DNA of 64,000 nt from LMUY01 sp965199165 (lineage in GTDB: Bacteria; Pseudomonadota; Alphaproteobacteria; Acetobacterales; Acetobacteraceae), in NCBI GenBank assembly GCA_965199165.1, contig OZ240681.1, forward strand, positions 3,782,001 to 3,846,000. Direction: 5' to 3'. The translations under genes and the position numbers were made by a program. The notes beneath the pieces were generated by a model, which had not been told where the DNA came from, did no database searches, and saw only the letters and a list, made by a program, of their open reading frames with translations. Within the stretch, counting starts at the first letter, position 1, and every line of letters starts with the position of its first letter. Below, piece after piece: positions 1 to 11,031 of this stretch.

Positions 1-365
1 TCGTGGAGGCCGACGTGATCTGGACGCCGTCGCTGTTGACGACGGTGGAGGCGACGGCGAACCGCAAGATCGTCAACTCCACCGACCCGCTGGTCGCCAG
101 CTACACCGACACCTCGGCCCGGCTGCAGCTGGAGCACGAATACCTGCGCGACGTGCTGTTGAACGCGCATGGCAGTGTGGAGCTTGCGGAATTCCAGGAC
201 AGCAACGGCCGGCAGACCATCTACGGGGCCGGCGTCGGCGCGACCTGGCTGCTGAACCACACGCAGCGCCTGTCCGCCACGTTCGACCACACGCAGTCAT
301 CCTCCAACACGCGCGCGAACTACCGCGACGAGACGATGCTGTTGAAGTTCACGGCCGGGATCTAG
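1..365 (+). CDS. C-terminal end of an outer-membrane beta-barrel protein (partial)
   Basis: Only about the last 120 codons lie inside the window and the frame is open to the left edge. The chain alternates polar and hydrophobic residues in short blocks, as in transmembrane beta strands (for example ARLQLEHEYL, SVELAEFQDS, RLSATFDHTQ), and ends LLKFTAGI. No enzymatic motif is visible. Barrels like this often accompany exopolysaccharide genes in alphaproteobacteria, which would fit the acyltransferase and Wzc-like genes further right, but that link is inference. The gene converges with dgdA, with 7 bases between the stop codons. Coding frame is firm; the family call is moderate. Confidence 0.6.
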   Translation, partial: VEADVIWTPSLLTTVEATANRKIVNSTDPLVASYTDTSARLQLEHEYLRDVLLNAHGSVELAEFQDSNGRQTIYGAGVGATWLLNHTQRLSATFDHTQSSSNTRANYRDETMLLKFTAGI

Positions 366-372
366 CGCCGGC

Positions 373-1683
373 TCAGTGCCTGTTCGCGGCAGCCTCGATC
401 GCGTCGGACATGATCTGCAGCCCGAGGTCGATTTCCGCGTCCGAGACCGTCAGCGGCGGGGCGATGCGGAACACCCCGCCCATGCCGGGCAGCTTGACGA
501 TGTTCATGCTGAGGCCCCGGTGCATCGCCTGCTCCGTGATGCGGGCGCCGAGTTCGTAGCCCGGCGCCTTGGTCTGCCGGTCGGCCACGATCTCCAGCCC
601 GAGCAGAAGGCCGCGGCCGCGCACGTCCCCCACGCATTCGAACCGCTGCTGGAGGGAGAGCAGCCCCGTCCGCAGCCGCGCGCCGAGGCTGACGGCCCGT
701 TCGACCAGCGCCTCCCTCGCAACCACGTCGAGGACCGTCAACCCGACCGCCGCCGGCAGCGGATCGGAGACGTGGGTGGTGTAGAACAGGAAGCCGCGCT
801 CGAACGCGGTCTGCTCGACCGCGTCGGTGGTCATGACGGCAGCCAGCGGCAGGCCGGCTCCCAAGGTCTTCGACAGCGTCATGATGTCCGGCGTCACGCC
901 GTCCCGCTGGAAGGCGAACATGTGCCCGGTCCGGCCGACCCCGGTCTGCGCCTCGTCGAGGATCAGCAGCATGCCCCGCTGCTGGCATTTCTGCTTCAGT
1001 GCCGCGAGGTAGCCCCGTGGGAGTTCGAGGATGCCGCCGCTCGACAGGATCGGTTCGGCGATGAACGCGGCCAGGTTGCCGGTCGATTGCTGGTCGACCA
1101 GGGAGAAGGCGTCGTCCAGCTCGGTCTGCCAGTCGTTGGAACCGTCGGGATGGGCGAAGCGCGGGCGGTATGAATTGGGCGCGGGTATTACGAACGAGCC
1201 GACCGCCGCCGGGCCATAGCCCCTGCGGCCGGCGCTGTAGGTCGCCGAGGCCGCCGCCCCGGTCATGCCGTGCCAGCTCTGCGCGAAGGCCACGACCTCG
1301 TGCCCGCCGGTCACGAGCTTGGCCATCCGGATCGCCGCCTCGTTGGCTTCCGCCCCCGTGGTGAGCAGCTGGACGCGGTCCAGGCCGGGCGCCAGGGCGG
1401 CCAGGCGTGCTGCCAGTTCGACCACCGGGCGGGACAGCATGCCGCTGAAGAGGTGCGCGACCGAGCGGACCTGTCGCTCGACCGCGGCCACGATGTCAGG
1501 ATGAGTATGGCCGAGCAAGGCGCTCATCTGGCCTGACGTGAAGTCCAGGATGGCGCGGCCGTCCGCGTCGTAGACGTAGCTGCCGGCAGCCCGCTCGATG
1601 ATGACCGGTTCGAAGCTGGACCCGTAGCGTGTCAAATGCCTGCGGGTGGACGCCCAGAACGTGGGATCGTCGTTCAGCGACAT
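373..1683 (-). CDS. dgdA: 2,2-dialkylglycine decarboxylase (class III PLP aminotransferase)
   Basis: PLP enzyme that couples decarboxylation of 2,2-dialkylglycines such as 2-aminoisobutyrate to transamination of pyruvate, giving a ketone, CO2 and alanine. The 436-residue product is very close in length and wording to the Burkholderia cepacia enzyme as I remember it, including the N-terminus MSLNDD..FW and the block LDFTSGQMSALLGH. The PLP-binding Asp falls at D243 (LILDEAQTGVGRTG) and the Schiff-base Lys at K272 (TLSKTLGAGLPL), the same numbers as in that enzyme. The start was chosen at the ATG giving MSLNDD; longer upstream starts add 61 unrelated residues. In Burkholderia the LysR-type regulator dgdR lies beside it; none is visible here. 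A good promoter lies just upstream. Confidence 0.93.
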   Translation of the reverse strand: MSLNDDPTFWASTRRHLTRYGSSFEPVIIERAAGSYVYDADGRAILDFTSGQMSALLGHTHPDIVAAVERQVRSVAHLFSGMLSRPVVELAARLAALAPGLDRVQLLTTGAEANEAAIRMAKLVTGGHEVVAFAQSWHGMTGAAASATYSAGRRGYGPAAVGSFVIPAPNSYRPRFAHPDGSNDWQTELDDAFSLVDQQSTGNLAAFIAEPILSSGGILELPRGYLAALKQKCQQRGMLLILDEAQTGVGRTGHMFAFQRDGVTPDIMTLSKTLGAGLPLAAVMTTDAVEQTAFERGFLFYTTHVSDPLPAAVGLTVLDVVAREALVERAVSLGARLRTGLLSLQQRFECVGDVRGRGLLLGLEIVADRQTKAPGYELGARITEQAMHRGLSMNIVKLPGMGGVFRIAPPLTVSDAEIDLGLQIMSDAIEAAANRH

Positions 1684-1715
1684 GGGGATTCGAGGACGAG
1701 GCGGGCCATGCCGGG

Positions 1716-1744
1716 ATGCTAGCGGCACTTGCCGGGCAAGACAA
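1716..1744 (-). promoter_or_regulatory. Probable sigma-70 promoter of dgdA
   Basis: Read on the minus strand: TTGTCT, a 17-base spacer, then TAGCAT, ending 33 bases before the dgdA ATG. Found by eye; the spacing is ideal and no competing hexamer pair is apparent. Confidence 0.45.
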
Positions 1745-1858
1745 AACGCACGGGCGCCGATCCTGCTGCCACGTCGCCCCTTGCACTTCGGGCCAAGCTG
1801 GCATTCTTGCCTGTCAACGCGGCTCTGCCGTATCCCAACGATCTGGAGGCATGGTTCG

Positions 1859-2098
1859 ATGGTCAAGCGTCACAAGCAGGAGGAGATCGCCGGGGTGCTG
1901 GAATTCGCCGGACGGACCAGCGAGGACCCGGAGTTCCTGGCCTGGATGGAGGAGCACAAGGCGCGCAACGGCGGCAAGATCCGGGTGAGCCTGGGAGGCA
2001 AGGGCGTCCGGGTGATGTTCAGCAAGGACGCCGACATGGCGCTGTGGAAAGCCCGCTCGGAAAAGGCCGACAAGGCGACGCGTTCGGCCGCGCGCTGA
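1859..2098 (+). CDS. Uncharacterised 79-residue basic protein
   Basis: Small charged protein beginning MVKRHKQEEIAG, with a Lys/Arg-rich tail ending RSEKADKATRSAAR. It has no signal peptide, membrane segment or cysteine, so it is presumably cytoplasmic. The middle (GGKIRVSLGGKGVRVMF) looks like a short beta hairpin between two helical halves. The ATG is preceded by GGAGG about ten bases upstream, which supports the start. It is divergent from dgdA and ends 12 bases before the converging methyltransferase gene. I do not recognise a family. Confidence 0.6.
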   Translation: MVKRHKQEEIAGVLEFAGRTSEDPEFLAWMEEHKARNGGKIRVSLGGKGVRVMFSKDADMALWKARSEKADKATRSAAR

Positions 2099-2110
2099 GC
2101 CCGGTGTCCG

Positions 2111-2887
2111 TCAGCCCGGCTTGCGCAGGATGACGACGGCGTAGGCGCAGAGCAGGGGCCAGGGCGCCCTCTTCAGCAGCAGGTCGGACTTGAGCTGCTC
2201 CAGCCGGTGCAGCAGGCGCGAGCGGTGCATGTAGTATTCGTGGCCGAAATAGCCGGTGTAGGAGATCACCTCGAAGCCGACGTCGCGGAACCGCCGGACT
2301 TGGCGCGACGTCGGCCCCCGGCTCCAGCTGTAATAGGCTGGGAACTTCGCATGCTGGTGCGTGTCGCGCGGCGAGAAGAAGCCCAGCAAGGCAGCGCTGA
2401 GCCGCACCGGCATGAGGTAGTTCGCGAGCAACGGGAACGAATACAGGGTGGAAAACGCGTGGACCGCCACGCCGCCCGGCACCAGCATGCGGAAGATGTT
2501 GGAATGATACAGCCGGCCGTCCTTGACGTGCTCGTTGACCATGCGGCTGAACACCAGGTCGAACGCGCCGACCAGGTCGCCAGGGATGTCGCCCGCGGAG
2601 AAATCCAGGCAGCGGGTGGCATAGACCGGGTCGGCCTTTTCCAGTTCCACCGGGTCGATGTCCGAGGTGATGTATCGGATCCCCCAGCGCCGCACATCCT
2701 CGATGGGCATGGTCGGGTTTGCGCCCGAGCCGATCTCGAGCACCGTCTTCGGCCTGTACTGGGCCACCAGCCGGTCCAGCAGGGCCGGGGCGGCAGCCCA
2801 GCCGGGGAAATCATCCACGCCGCCATAGCCGATCCTGGTCGATCCTGACGGGGACACGTCGAGCAGCAGGTGCCCGGCCTCACTCAT
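2111..2887 (-). CDS. Class I SAM-dependent methyltransferase
   Basis: A Rossmann-type methyltransferase of about 258 residues. Motif I (TVLEIGSGANPT) is followed by the acidic end of strand 2 (ITSDIDPVEL) and the motif IV region (FDLVFSRMVNEHV), after which comes the usual LVPGGVAVHAF block. The C-terminal half is rich in Tyr and Arg, as in methyltransferases acting on sugars or lipids, but the substrate cannot be read. An upstream ATG would add 16 residues and overlap the acyltransferase stop by 8 bases, so translational coupling is possible; I chose the internal ATG because the added N-terminus looks non-conserved. The neighbour suggests surface-glycan decoration (inference). Confidence 0.75.
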   Translation of the reverse strand: MSEAGHLLLDVSPSGSTRIGYGGVDDFPGWAAAPALLDRLVAQYRPKTVLEIGSGANPTMPIEDVRRWGIRYITSDIDPVELEKADPVYATRCLDFSAGDIPGDLVGAFDLVFSRMVNEHVKDGRLYHSNIFRMLVPGGVAVHAFSTLYSFPLLANYLMPVRLSAALLGFFSPRDTHQHAKFPAYYSWSRGPTSRQVRRFRDVGFEVISYTGYFGHEYYMHRSRLLHRLEQLKSDLLLKRAPWPLLCAYAVVILRKPG

Positions 2888-2927
2888 GCCTGGGCACCCT
2901 GGAGCACGGCCGCAACCCGACGTGGCG

Positions 2928-4043
2928 TCAGACATCCCGGACGACCGCGGCCGTGGGCAGCGTGCCGGGTCGCGCGCGGAACAGGTCATGCCGCTTCGCC
3001 GCGCGGGAGAGCGCGCGCCGCACCGGCTCGTCATACAGGAGCAGGGCCGCGGCGGAGACGACGCAGGTCGCCACCAGGCCGCCCGCCACCACGAGGTGGA
3101 CGCTCCATCCGCGCAGGACCGTCTGGTAGAGGCTGGATGCCACCAGCAGCATTGGAAAATGCAGGACGTAGACCGGGTATGACAGCGCCCCCAGGACCAG
3201 GCCGATGCGGCTGGACGCCTCTTGCGCCGTGCCGAGCACGACGATCAGCGGCAGCAGGATCAGCACGGCGCCGAGATCCCACCATGGCACGCCGGTCTCG
3301 TCGGCATTCAGCGGGCTGGCCAGGCAGAGCATCAGGAGGAGGGCGAGGATGAACCCTCCGCCGGGCCATGCCGGCACGCTCAGCGAAGATCGTAGCCGGC
3401 AGATGACGACGCCGAGGGGAAAGCCGAAGCATACCCGTGCCAGGCCGGCCGGGAAGGTCGCGATGTCGAATCCGACGTTGAGCGTGTGGGCCTGGCAGGC
3501 GTAGAGCGCCATCGTCAGCCAACTGATCGACGCCACGGCGAGCAGCCCCGCGATCCGCATCCGGATGCCGGCCCATGCCCACAGCACGTTGGCCACGAAT
3601 TCGAAGAACAGCGTCCAGAGCGGGCCGTTGGTCGGGAACGTCTCGAAATGTGACGTGGGCCCACCGAACATGGTCGGCAGCATCAGGCTGTTGAACAGCC
3701 CTGCGGCGAGCAAGCGAGGTAGGGGATCGACCTTTTCAGGATAGAACCGCCATTTCAGCAGCAGCAACGCGAACCCTATGGCCGAGCCCAGAACCGCCAG
3801 CGGATAGAGGCGGATCACACGCTTGATCACGAAAGCGCGCAAGCCGAGCGTGGTTTGCAACGCTGCCTCGTAGGCGTAGGCCACCACGAACCCACTGAGG
3901 ATGAAGAAGAAGTCCACCGCAAGGTAGCCATGCGGCACGAATTGGGGTTCAAGCCGGATCGACTGGAGGTGGTACACCATCACGGCAAGCGCTGCGACAC
4001 CCCGCAATGCGTCCAGCGTCTTGTACCGTCTCGGCTCCACCAA
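2928..4043 (-). CDS. Acyltransferase-3 family membrane protein (OafA/YrhL-like)
   Basis: Integral membrane O-acyltransferase of 371 residues. The family signature is at the N-terminus: DALRGVAALAVMVYH, whose His is the conserved catalytic position, followed by GYLAVDFFFILSGFV. About ten hydrophobic segments follow, and the usual C-terminal segment with VYVLHFPML is present. Members transfer acetyl, succinyl or similar groups from the cytoplasm to sugars of exopolysaccharide, lipopolysaccharide or peptidoglycan. It runs with the downstream methyltransferase gene and lies 84 bases after the sterol-desaturase-like gene. The acceptor is unknown. Confidence 0.88.
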   Translation of the reverse strand: MVEPRRYKTLDALRGVAALAVMVYHLQSIRLEPQFVPHGYLAVDFFFILSGFVVAYAYEAALQTTLGLRAFVIKRVIRLYPLAVLGSAIGFALLLLKWRFYPEKVDPLPRLLAAGLFNSLMLPTMFGGPTSHFETFPTNGPLWTLFFEFVANVLWAWAGIRMRIAGLLAVASISWLTMALYACQAHTLNVGFDIATFPAGLARVCFGFPLGVVICRLRSSLSVPAWPGGGFILALLLMLCLASPLNADETGVPWWDLGAVLILLPLIVVLGTAQEASSRIGLVLGALSYPVYVLHFPMLLVASSLYQTVLRGWSVHLVVAGGLVATCVVSAAALLLYDEPVRRALSRAAKRHDLFRARPGTLPTAAVVRDV

Positions 4044-4127
4044 TGTGATCCCAGGTGCCGCGGTTACCTGACCGCAAGGTGGATTGTGTCGGCGGTCGCT
4101 TCGGATGTCCAGAGTTGCTCCAGCCGA

Positions 4128-4973
4128 TCAGGGCTGTTCGCGGGCGGCCACCGCAGCCGGCTTGGTCGCCCGGAGGGGGTGGAGCAGCTGGCCGGCGAAG
4201 TCACGCGGGAAGGCCGGGTCGTCGACGCCATACGCGTCCGGACGTGCACCAGCCGGCATGTGGAACGTCCCGAACAACACGTCGAAGATCGGGAAGGTGC
4301 CGGCGAAGTTGCTGCTGCCGCCGCGCTCCGCGCTGGTGTGGTGCCAGCGATGGAACACCGGGCTGGCCAGGACGGCGCGGAACGGGCCGAAATTCCAATC
4401 CAGGTTCGCGTGCACCAGCGCGGACGTGCCGGCACTGAACGGCAGCAGCCAGACGATCGTTTCCGGCGGGATGCCCAGCAGCAGCATCGTCACGTCCGCC
4501 AGGACGCTGTGGAACACCTGGTCCACCGGATGGAACCGCCCGGCGGAAATCCACTCCAGCTGTTCCGACGAGTGATGCACGGCGTGGAAGCGCCACAGCC
4601 GCGCGGTGTGGAACAGGCGATGGGTGACATACATGACGAAGTCGTTGCCGAGCAGATAGAGCGCCACCTGCCACCACACGCCGAGGCCGGCCAGCGGACC
4701 ATGGCCCTCCGCGAAGAAGCGGGATGGGTCGGTGATGCCGTAGAACGCGGCCGTCCCCAGCGTCAGCAGCAACGTCTGCGCATAGCCATAGAGCAGCTTG
4801 GGCAGGAAGGTCCAACAAAGGTCGGTCGACAGGTCCGGCTTGCGCCACCAGGGCGGCGTGTCGTTGCAGGCGGCGACCAGGGTGGAGAGCAGCGTGAACA
4901 CGGCGGCCAGGATGCCGACGATCACCAGCGTCTGCACCGTGACGACGGTGAACTCCAGGGCGAGGGCCTGCAT
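4128..4973 (-). CDS. Sterol desaturase / fatty acid hydroxylase superfamily protein
   Basis: Membrane di-iron oxygenase of 281 residues. The three histidine motifs that bind the iron pair are all present: HRLFH, HAVHH and HRWHH, with a further His in LVHANLDW. Hydrophobic segments at the N-terminus (VTVQTLVIVGILAAVFTLL) and in the middle give a four-helix membrane core with the histidines on the cytoplasmic side. Bacterial members hydroxylate or desaturate fatty acids, hopanoids, carotenoids or sterol-like lipids; which one cannot be told. It starts 7 bases after the creatininase-family gene stops, so the two are probably co-transcribed. Confidence 0.85.
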   Translation of the reverse strand: MQALALEFTVVTVQTLVIVGILAAVFTLLSTLVAACNDTPPWWRKPDLSTDLCWTFLPKLLYGYAQTLLLTLGTAAFYGITDPSRFFAEGHGPLAGLGVWWQVALYLLGNDFVMYVTHRLFHTARLWRFHAVHHSSEQLEWISAGRFHPVDQVFHSVLADVTMLLLGIPPETIVWLLPFSAGTSALVHANLDWNFGPFRAVLASPVFHRWHHTSAERGGSSNFAGTFPIFDVLFGTFHMPAGARPDAYGVDDPAFPRDFAGQLLHPLRATKPAAVAAREQP

Positions 4974-4980
4974 CGCCAGG

Positions 4981-5817
4981 TCAGCCCGCCGCGCGGCCGG
5001 TGGCGGCGCGGATTTGCGCCACCGCGCCGCTGACCTTCAGCGCCATCATCGCCTCGCCGCGGACGATGCTGGAGCGGCGGGGGTCACCGAACACGCCGAG
5101 TCGTGGATAGCTGGACGGGCTGGAGGGCAGGCGGGACAGGTCGACGCCTTCGGGGTGCACGGCCATCAGCTCGGACGTGTCGGACAGGGTGGCGTGCTGG
5201 CCGATCGCGTCGTCCGGCTCGCCCTGCGAACGGAGGTAGGCCGTCTCGGCGGCGTCGGCGAAGTAGGCGTCGATCGCCAGCACCTTCGGCCCCTTGGCGC
5301 CCCACTCGGCCGTCAGCCGCGCCGCCGCCTCGGCCTGCGCCGGGACCGACAGCCCGTGGTCGGCGATGAAGCAGATCGTCTCGAACCCGGTGAGCCTGAG
5401 GCTGCGCGCGATCCCCTCCAGCACGGCGATGAACACCGCGGGCGGCACGCCGATCGTGCCGGGAAACAGCAGGTTGTTGGTGGGTGGGTCGTAGTCACCC
5501 TCCGGCACGTAGGACACGACGGGGGTGACCAGCGCGTCCCCCAGCTCGGCGGCGATGCGGCGTGCCGCCCAGGCGGCGATGTAGTCGTGCTTGCCGATTA
5601 CCATGTGGGGACCGTTCTCCTCCAGCCCGCCACTCGGCACGATCGCCGTGCGCGTGCCCGCCGCCACGGCGTCCCGCACCTCCAGCCACGTCATGTTGGT
5701 GATCTCGCGCGTGAGCGACAGCGCCTGCGCCGGCCGCCGCCATCCGGCGAACGTCGCCCCCAGGGCGCCCGCACCGGCAAACGCCAGCATGCGGCGGGAG
5801 ATCGGCCAAGTGGTCAT
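4981..5817 (-). CDS. Creatininase family protein with a Tat-like signal peptide
   Basis: Predicted metal-dependent amidohydrolase of the creatininase superfamily, 278 residues. The metal-binding stretch GGLEENGPHMVIGKHDYIA carries the Glu, His and Asp expected at the family di-metal site, and CFIADHG supplies the second conserved HG. The N-terminus TTWPISRRMLAFAGAGAL has a twin-arginine-like SRRMLAF before a hydrophobic stretch and an A-x-A-type end, so the enzyme is probably exported folded. Most family members are cytoplasmic, so this is unusual. The ATG was preferred over a TTG seven codons upstream. Substrate unknown; creatinine itself is unlikely to be certain. Confidence 0.8.
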   Translation of the reverse strand: MTTWPISRRMLAFAGAGALGATFAGWRRPAQALSLTREITNMTWLEVRDAVAAGTRTAIVPSGGLEENGPHMVIGKHDYIAAWAARRIAAELGDALVTPVVSYVPEGDYDPPTNNLLFPGTIGVPPAVFIAVLEGIARSLRLTGFETICFIADHGLSVPAQAEAAARLTAEWGAKGPKVLAIDAYFADAAETAYLRSQGEPDDAIGQHATLSDTSELMAVHPEGVDLSRLPSSPSSYPRLGVFGDPRRSSIVRGEAMMALKVSGAVAQIRAATGRAAG

Positions 5818-5902
5818 CGTCGCGTCTGCCCTCTGCAAGTGGTGGCAGAGTGCGTATGCCGGGTGCAGGAACGGTTAACTCCCGCAACCTCTCTCTAAAT
5901 CC

Positions 5903-5922
5903 CCCTCTCCTTCCGGAGAGGG
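5903..5922. repeat. Intergenic hairpin of the CCCTCTCC repeat family, after secA
   Basis: A perfect 8-bp stem CCCTCTCC / GGAGAGGG with a TTCC loop, about 30 bases beyond the secA stop. The same stem recurs in other gaps of this window (near 20.5, 32.8, 39.8 and 51.9 kb). It may end or stabilise the secA transcript, but there is no convincing T-run. Confidence 0.6.
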
Positions 5923-5951
5923 TCTCAAGAAAAGGGAGCGGGAGAGGAGGT

Positions 5952-8657
<2,706 letters not shown>

Positions 8658-8763
8658 GCTGTTTCCGGTGCTGGGCTGGCGCGCCTGAGATAGGAGCAGC
8701 ACCCGCCCCGGTCAACGCAAGGCGTCGGGCGTGCGGGAGGCGGCGACATTACCGCGCCGAAAC

Positions 8764-8792
8764 TTGGCGGATGCCAGCGCTTCGGCCATAAG
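8764..8792 (+). promoter_or_regulatory. Probable sigma-70 promoter of the parvulin-argJ operon
   Basis: TTGGCG, a 17-base spacer and CATAAG, ending about 31 bases before the parvulin ATG in the secA divergent gap. Visual call only. Confidence 0.45.
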
Positions 8793-8823
8793 CGAGCGAA
8801 CCCAAGACCGAGGTCACTCACCC

Positions 8824-9777
8824 ATGCGCTTGTCGCTCGCCGTCGCGGCCGCCCTGCTGTGCGCCCCCGCCCTGCCTGCCGCCGTGCTGGCGCAGGCGAC
8901 GGTGCCCGCGCCCACCGCCACTCCGCAACCTGCCGCGCCGGCCGACGTCGTGGTGGCCAAGGTCGGCGACCGCGAAATCCACCTGAGCGACCTGTCCGAG
9001 GCAGCGCAGACGCTGCCGGACGAGGTGCGGTCCATGCCGCCCCAGGTGCTGTATCCCATGCTGCTGGACCAGATGGTCGACCGCGAGGCGCTGGTGATCC
9101 AGGCGCGCAAGGAAGGCTTCGCCAAGGACCCGCAGGTGCAGCGGGCGATCGACCGGGCCACCGACCAGGTGCTGCAGAACGCGTTGCTGACCAAGGCGAT
9201 CGGCCCCAGCGTGTCGGACGCCGCGCTGCATGCCAAGTACGATGCCGAGATCGCCAACAAGCCCGGCGAGGAAGAGGTGCACGCCCGCCACATCCTGGTC
9301 GATTCGGAAGACGCGGCGAAGAAGATCATCGATCAGCTGAACAAGGGCGCCGACTTCGCCACCCTGGCCAAGGCCAACAGCAAGGACCCGGCCGCGCAGA
9401 ACGGCGGCGACCTGGGCTTCTTCAAGAAGGCCGACATGGTGCCGGAGTTCGCCGACGCCGCCTTCGCGCTCAAGCCCGGCCAGGTGACGCAGACGCCGGT
9501 GAAGACGCAGTTCGGCTGGCACGTCATCAAGCTGGACGAGACGCGGACCGCGCCGCCGCCGACCTTCGACCAGGCCAAGGACGAGCTGCGCCAGCAGATC
9601 ATCCAGGCCGGCGTGCGCCAGGCGCTGGACCAGGCCCGCGTGGGATTGGTGGTGCAGAAGTTCAACATGGATGGCACGCCGATGACCGCCGCGGCGACCC
9701 CGATGCCGGACCCGACGGTGACACCCACCACCGACCTGCCGCCCACGCCGGGCATCACGCCAGCCGTTCCGAAATAG
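8824..9777 (+). CDS. Periplasmic parvulin-type peptidyl-prolyl isomerase
   Basis: Exported prolyl isomerase/chaperone of 317 residues. It has a signal peptide (MRLSLAVAAALLCAPALPAAVLAQA), a SurA/PpiD-like N-terminal helical part, and a rotamase domain from about residue 150 with the parvulin landmarks VHARHILVDSEDA, FATLAKANSKD and NGGDLGFF, then FGWHVIKLDE. The C-terminus is a Pro/Thr-rich tail. Such proteins help outer-membrane proteins fold in the periplasm. The ATG directly before MRLSLAVA gives the correct signal peptide; an earlier in-frame start would bury it. argJ follows after one base, so the two are co-transcribed, an order I recall from other Rhodospirillales (recollection). Confidence 0.92.
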   Translation: MRLSLAVAAALLCAPALPAAVLAQATVPAPTATPQPAAPADVVVAKVGDREIHLSDLSEAAQTLPDEVRSMPPQVLYPMLLDQMVDREALVIQARKEGFAKDPQVQRAIDRATDQVLQNALLTKAIGPSVSDAALHAKYDAEIANKPGEEEVHARHILVDSEDAAKKIIDQLNKGADFATLAKANSKDPAAQNGGDLGFFKKADMVPEFADAAFALKPGQVTQTPVKTQFGWHVIKLDETRTAPPPTFDQAKDELRQQIIQAGVRQALDQARVGLVVQKFNMDGTPMTAAATPMPDPTVTPTTDLPPTPGITPAVPK

Positions 9778-9778
9778 G

Positions 9779-10993
9779 GTGGCGGTGCTGCCCCGCTCGC
9801 CGCTGGCCGTCCCGCTCCCGGCCCTGGCGCCGCTGGGCGGGGTGCGGCTCGCGGCGGCGGCGGCGGGTATCCGCTACCAGGGCCGCACCGACCTGGTTTT
9901 GGTGGAGTTGGCGGCCGGCACCACCGTGGCCGGCGTGTTCACCCGCAACAAATGCCCCGGCGCCCCCGTCGACTGGTGCCGCACGGCGCTGGCGGGCGGC
10001 CAGGCGCGCGGGGTGGTGGTGAATGCCGGCAATGCCAACGTGTTCACCGGCGCGCGCGGCCGCGAGACGGTGAAGGCCACCGCCGACGCCGCATCCGCCC
10101 TGCTCGGCTGCCCGGCCAGCCAGGTGTTCCTCGCCAGCACCGGCGTCATCGGCGAGGTGCTGCCGCACGACCGCATCACCGCCGCGCTGCCCGCGTTGCA
10201 CGCCGGCCTGTCGCCAGACGGGTGGGAGGCGGCGGCGCGCGGCATCATGACCACGGACACCTTCCCCAAGGCCGCCACGCGCACCGCGGAGATCGGCGGC
10301 ACCACGGTGCGGATCACCGGGATGGCCAAGGGCAGCGGGATGATCGCGCCGGACATGGCGACCATGCTGTGTTTCGTCTTCACGGACGCAGCGATCCCGG
10401 CGGACGAGCTGCAGGCCATGCTGTCGGCCGGGACGGAGAGGAGTTTCAACCGCACCACCGTGGACAGCGACACATCCACCAGCGACACCGTGCTGCTGTT
10501 CGCCACCGGTGTGGCAGGCAACGAGCCTGGCCGGCTGGACGGGTTCGCCGCCGCGCTGGACGAGGTGCTGCTGGACCTGGCGATCCAGGTGGTGCGGGAC
10601 GGCGAAGGCGCGCAGAAGCTGGTGCGCATCGACGTGACCGGCGCGGTGGATGACGGCTCCGCCAAGCGGATCGGCATGGCGGTGGCGAACTCGCCGCTGG
10701 TGAAGACCGCGATCGCCGGGGAGGACGCGAACTGGGGCCGCATCGTCATGGCCGTGGGCAAGGCCGGGGAGCCAGCGGACCGCGACCGCCTGTCGGTCGG
10801 CGTCGGCGGCACCTGGATGGCGCGGGACGGCACCGTGGTGCCCGGCTACGACGAGGCGCCGGTTGTGGCGCACATGAAGGGCCGGTCGATCGACGTGGTG
10901 GTCGATATCGGCCTGGGCAGCGGCCGCAGCACGGTCTGGACCTGCGACCTCACCCACGGATACATCGACATCAACGGTTCGTATCGGTCCTGA
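9779..10993 (+). CDS. argJ: Bifunctional glutamate N-acetyltransferase / amino-acid acetyltransferase ArgJ
   Basis: Cytoplasmic enzyme of the cyclic arginine pathway: it moves the acetyl group from N-acetylornithine to glutamate and, when bifunctional, also uses acetyl-CoA. It is made as a precursor that cuts itself before a Thr; the motif GMIAPDMATML is present with the nucleophile at about Thr195. Other landmarks are VVVNAGNANVFTG, STGVIGEVLP and the C-terminal GYIDINGSYRS. Length (404) is normal. The GTG start lies one base after the parvulin stop. argB, the next step of the pathway, lies 40 kb away in this same window. Confidence 0.96.
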   Translation: MAVLPRSPLAVPLPALAPLGGVRLAAAAAGIRYQGRTDLVLVELAAGTTVAGVFTRNKCPGAPVDWCRTALAGGQARGVVVNAGNANVFTGARGRETVKATADAASALLGCPASQVFLASTGVIGEVLPHDRITAALPALHAGLSPDGWEAAARGIMTTDTFPKAATRTAEIGGTTVRITGMAKGSGMIAPDMATMLCFVFTDAAIPADELQAMLSAGTERSFNRTTVDSDTSTSDTVLLFATGVAGNEPGRLDGFAAALDEVLLDLAIQVVRDGEGAQKLVRIDVTGAVDDGSAKRIGMAVANSPLVKTAIAGEDANWGRIVMAVGKAGEPADRDRLSVGVGGTWMARDGTVVPGYDEAPVVAHMKGRSIDVVVDIGLGSGRSTVWTCDLTHGYIDINGSYRS

Positions 10994-11031
10994 CGCAGGG
11001 CGGCGCTTGTCCGCCCTCCGTCGTCAAACCC

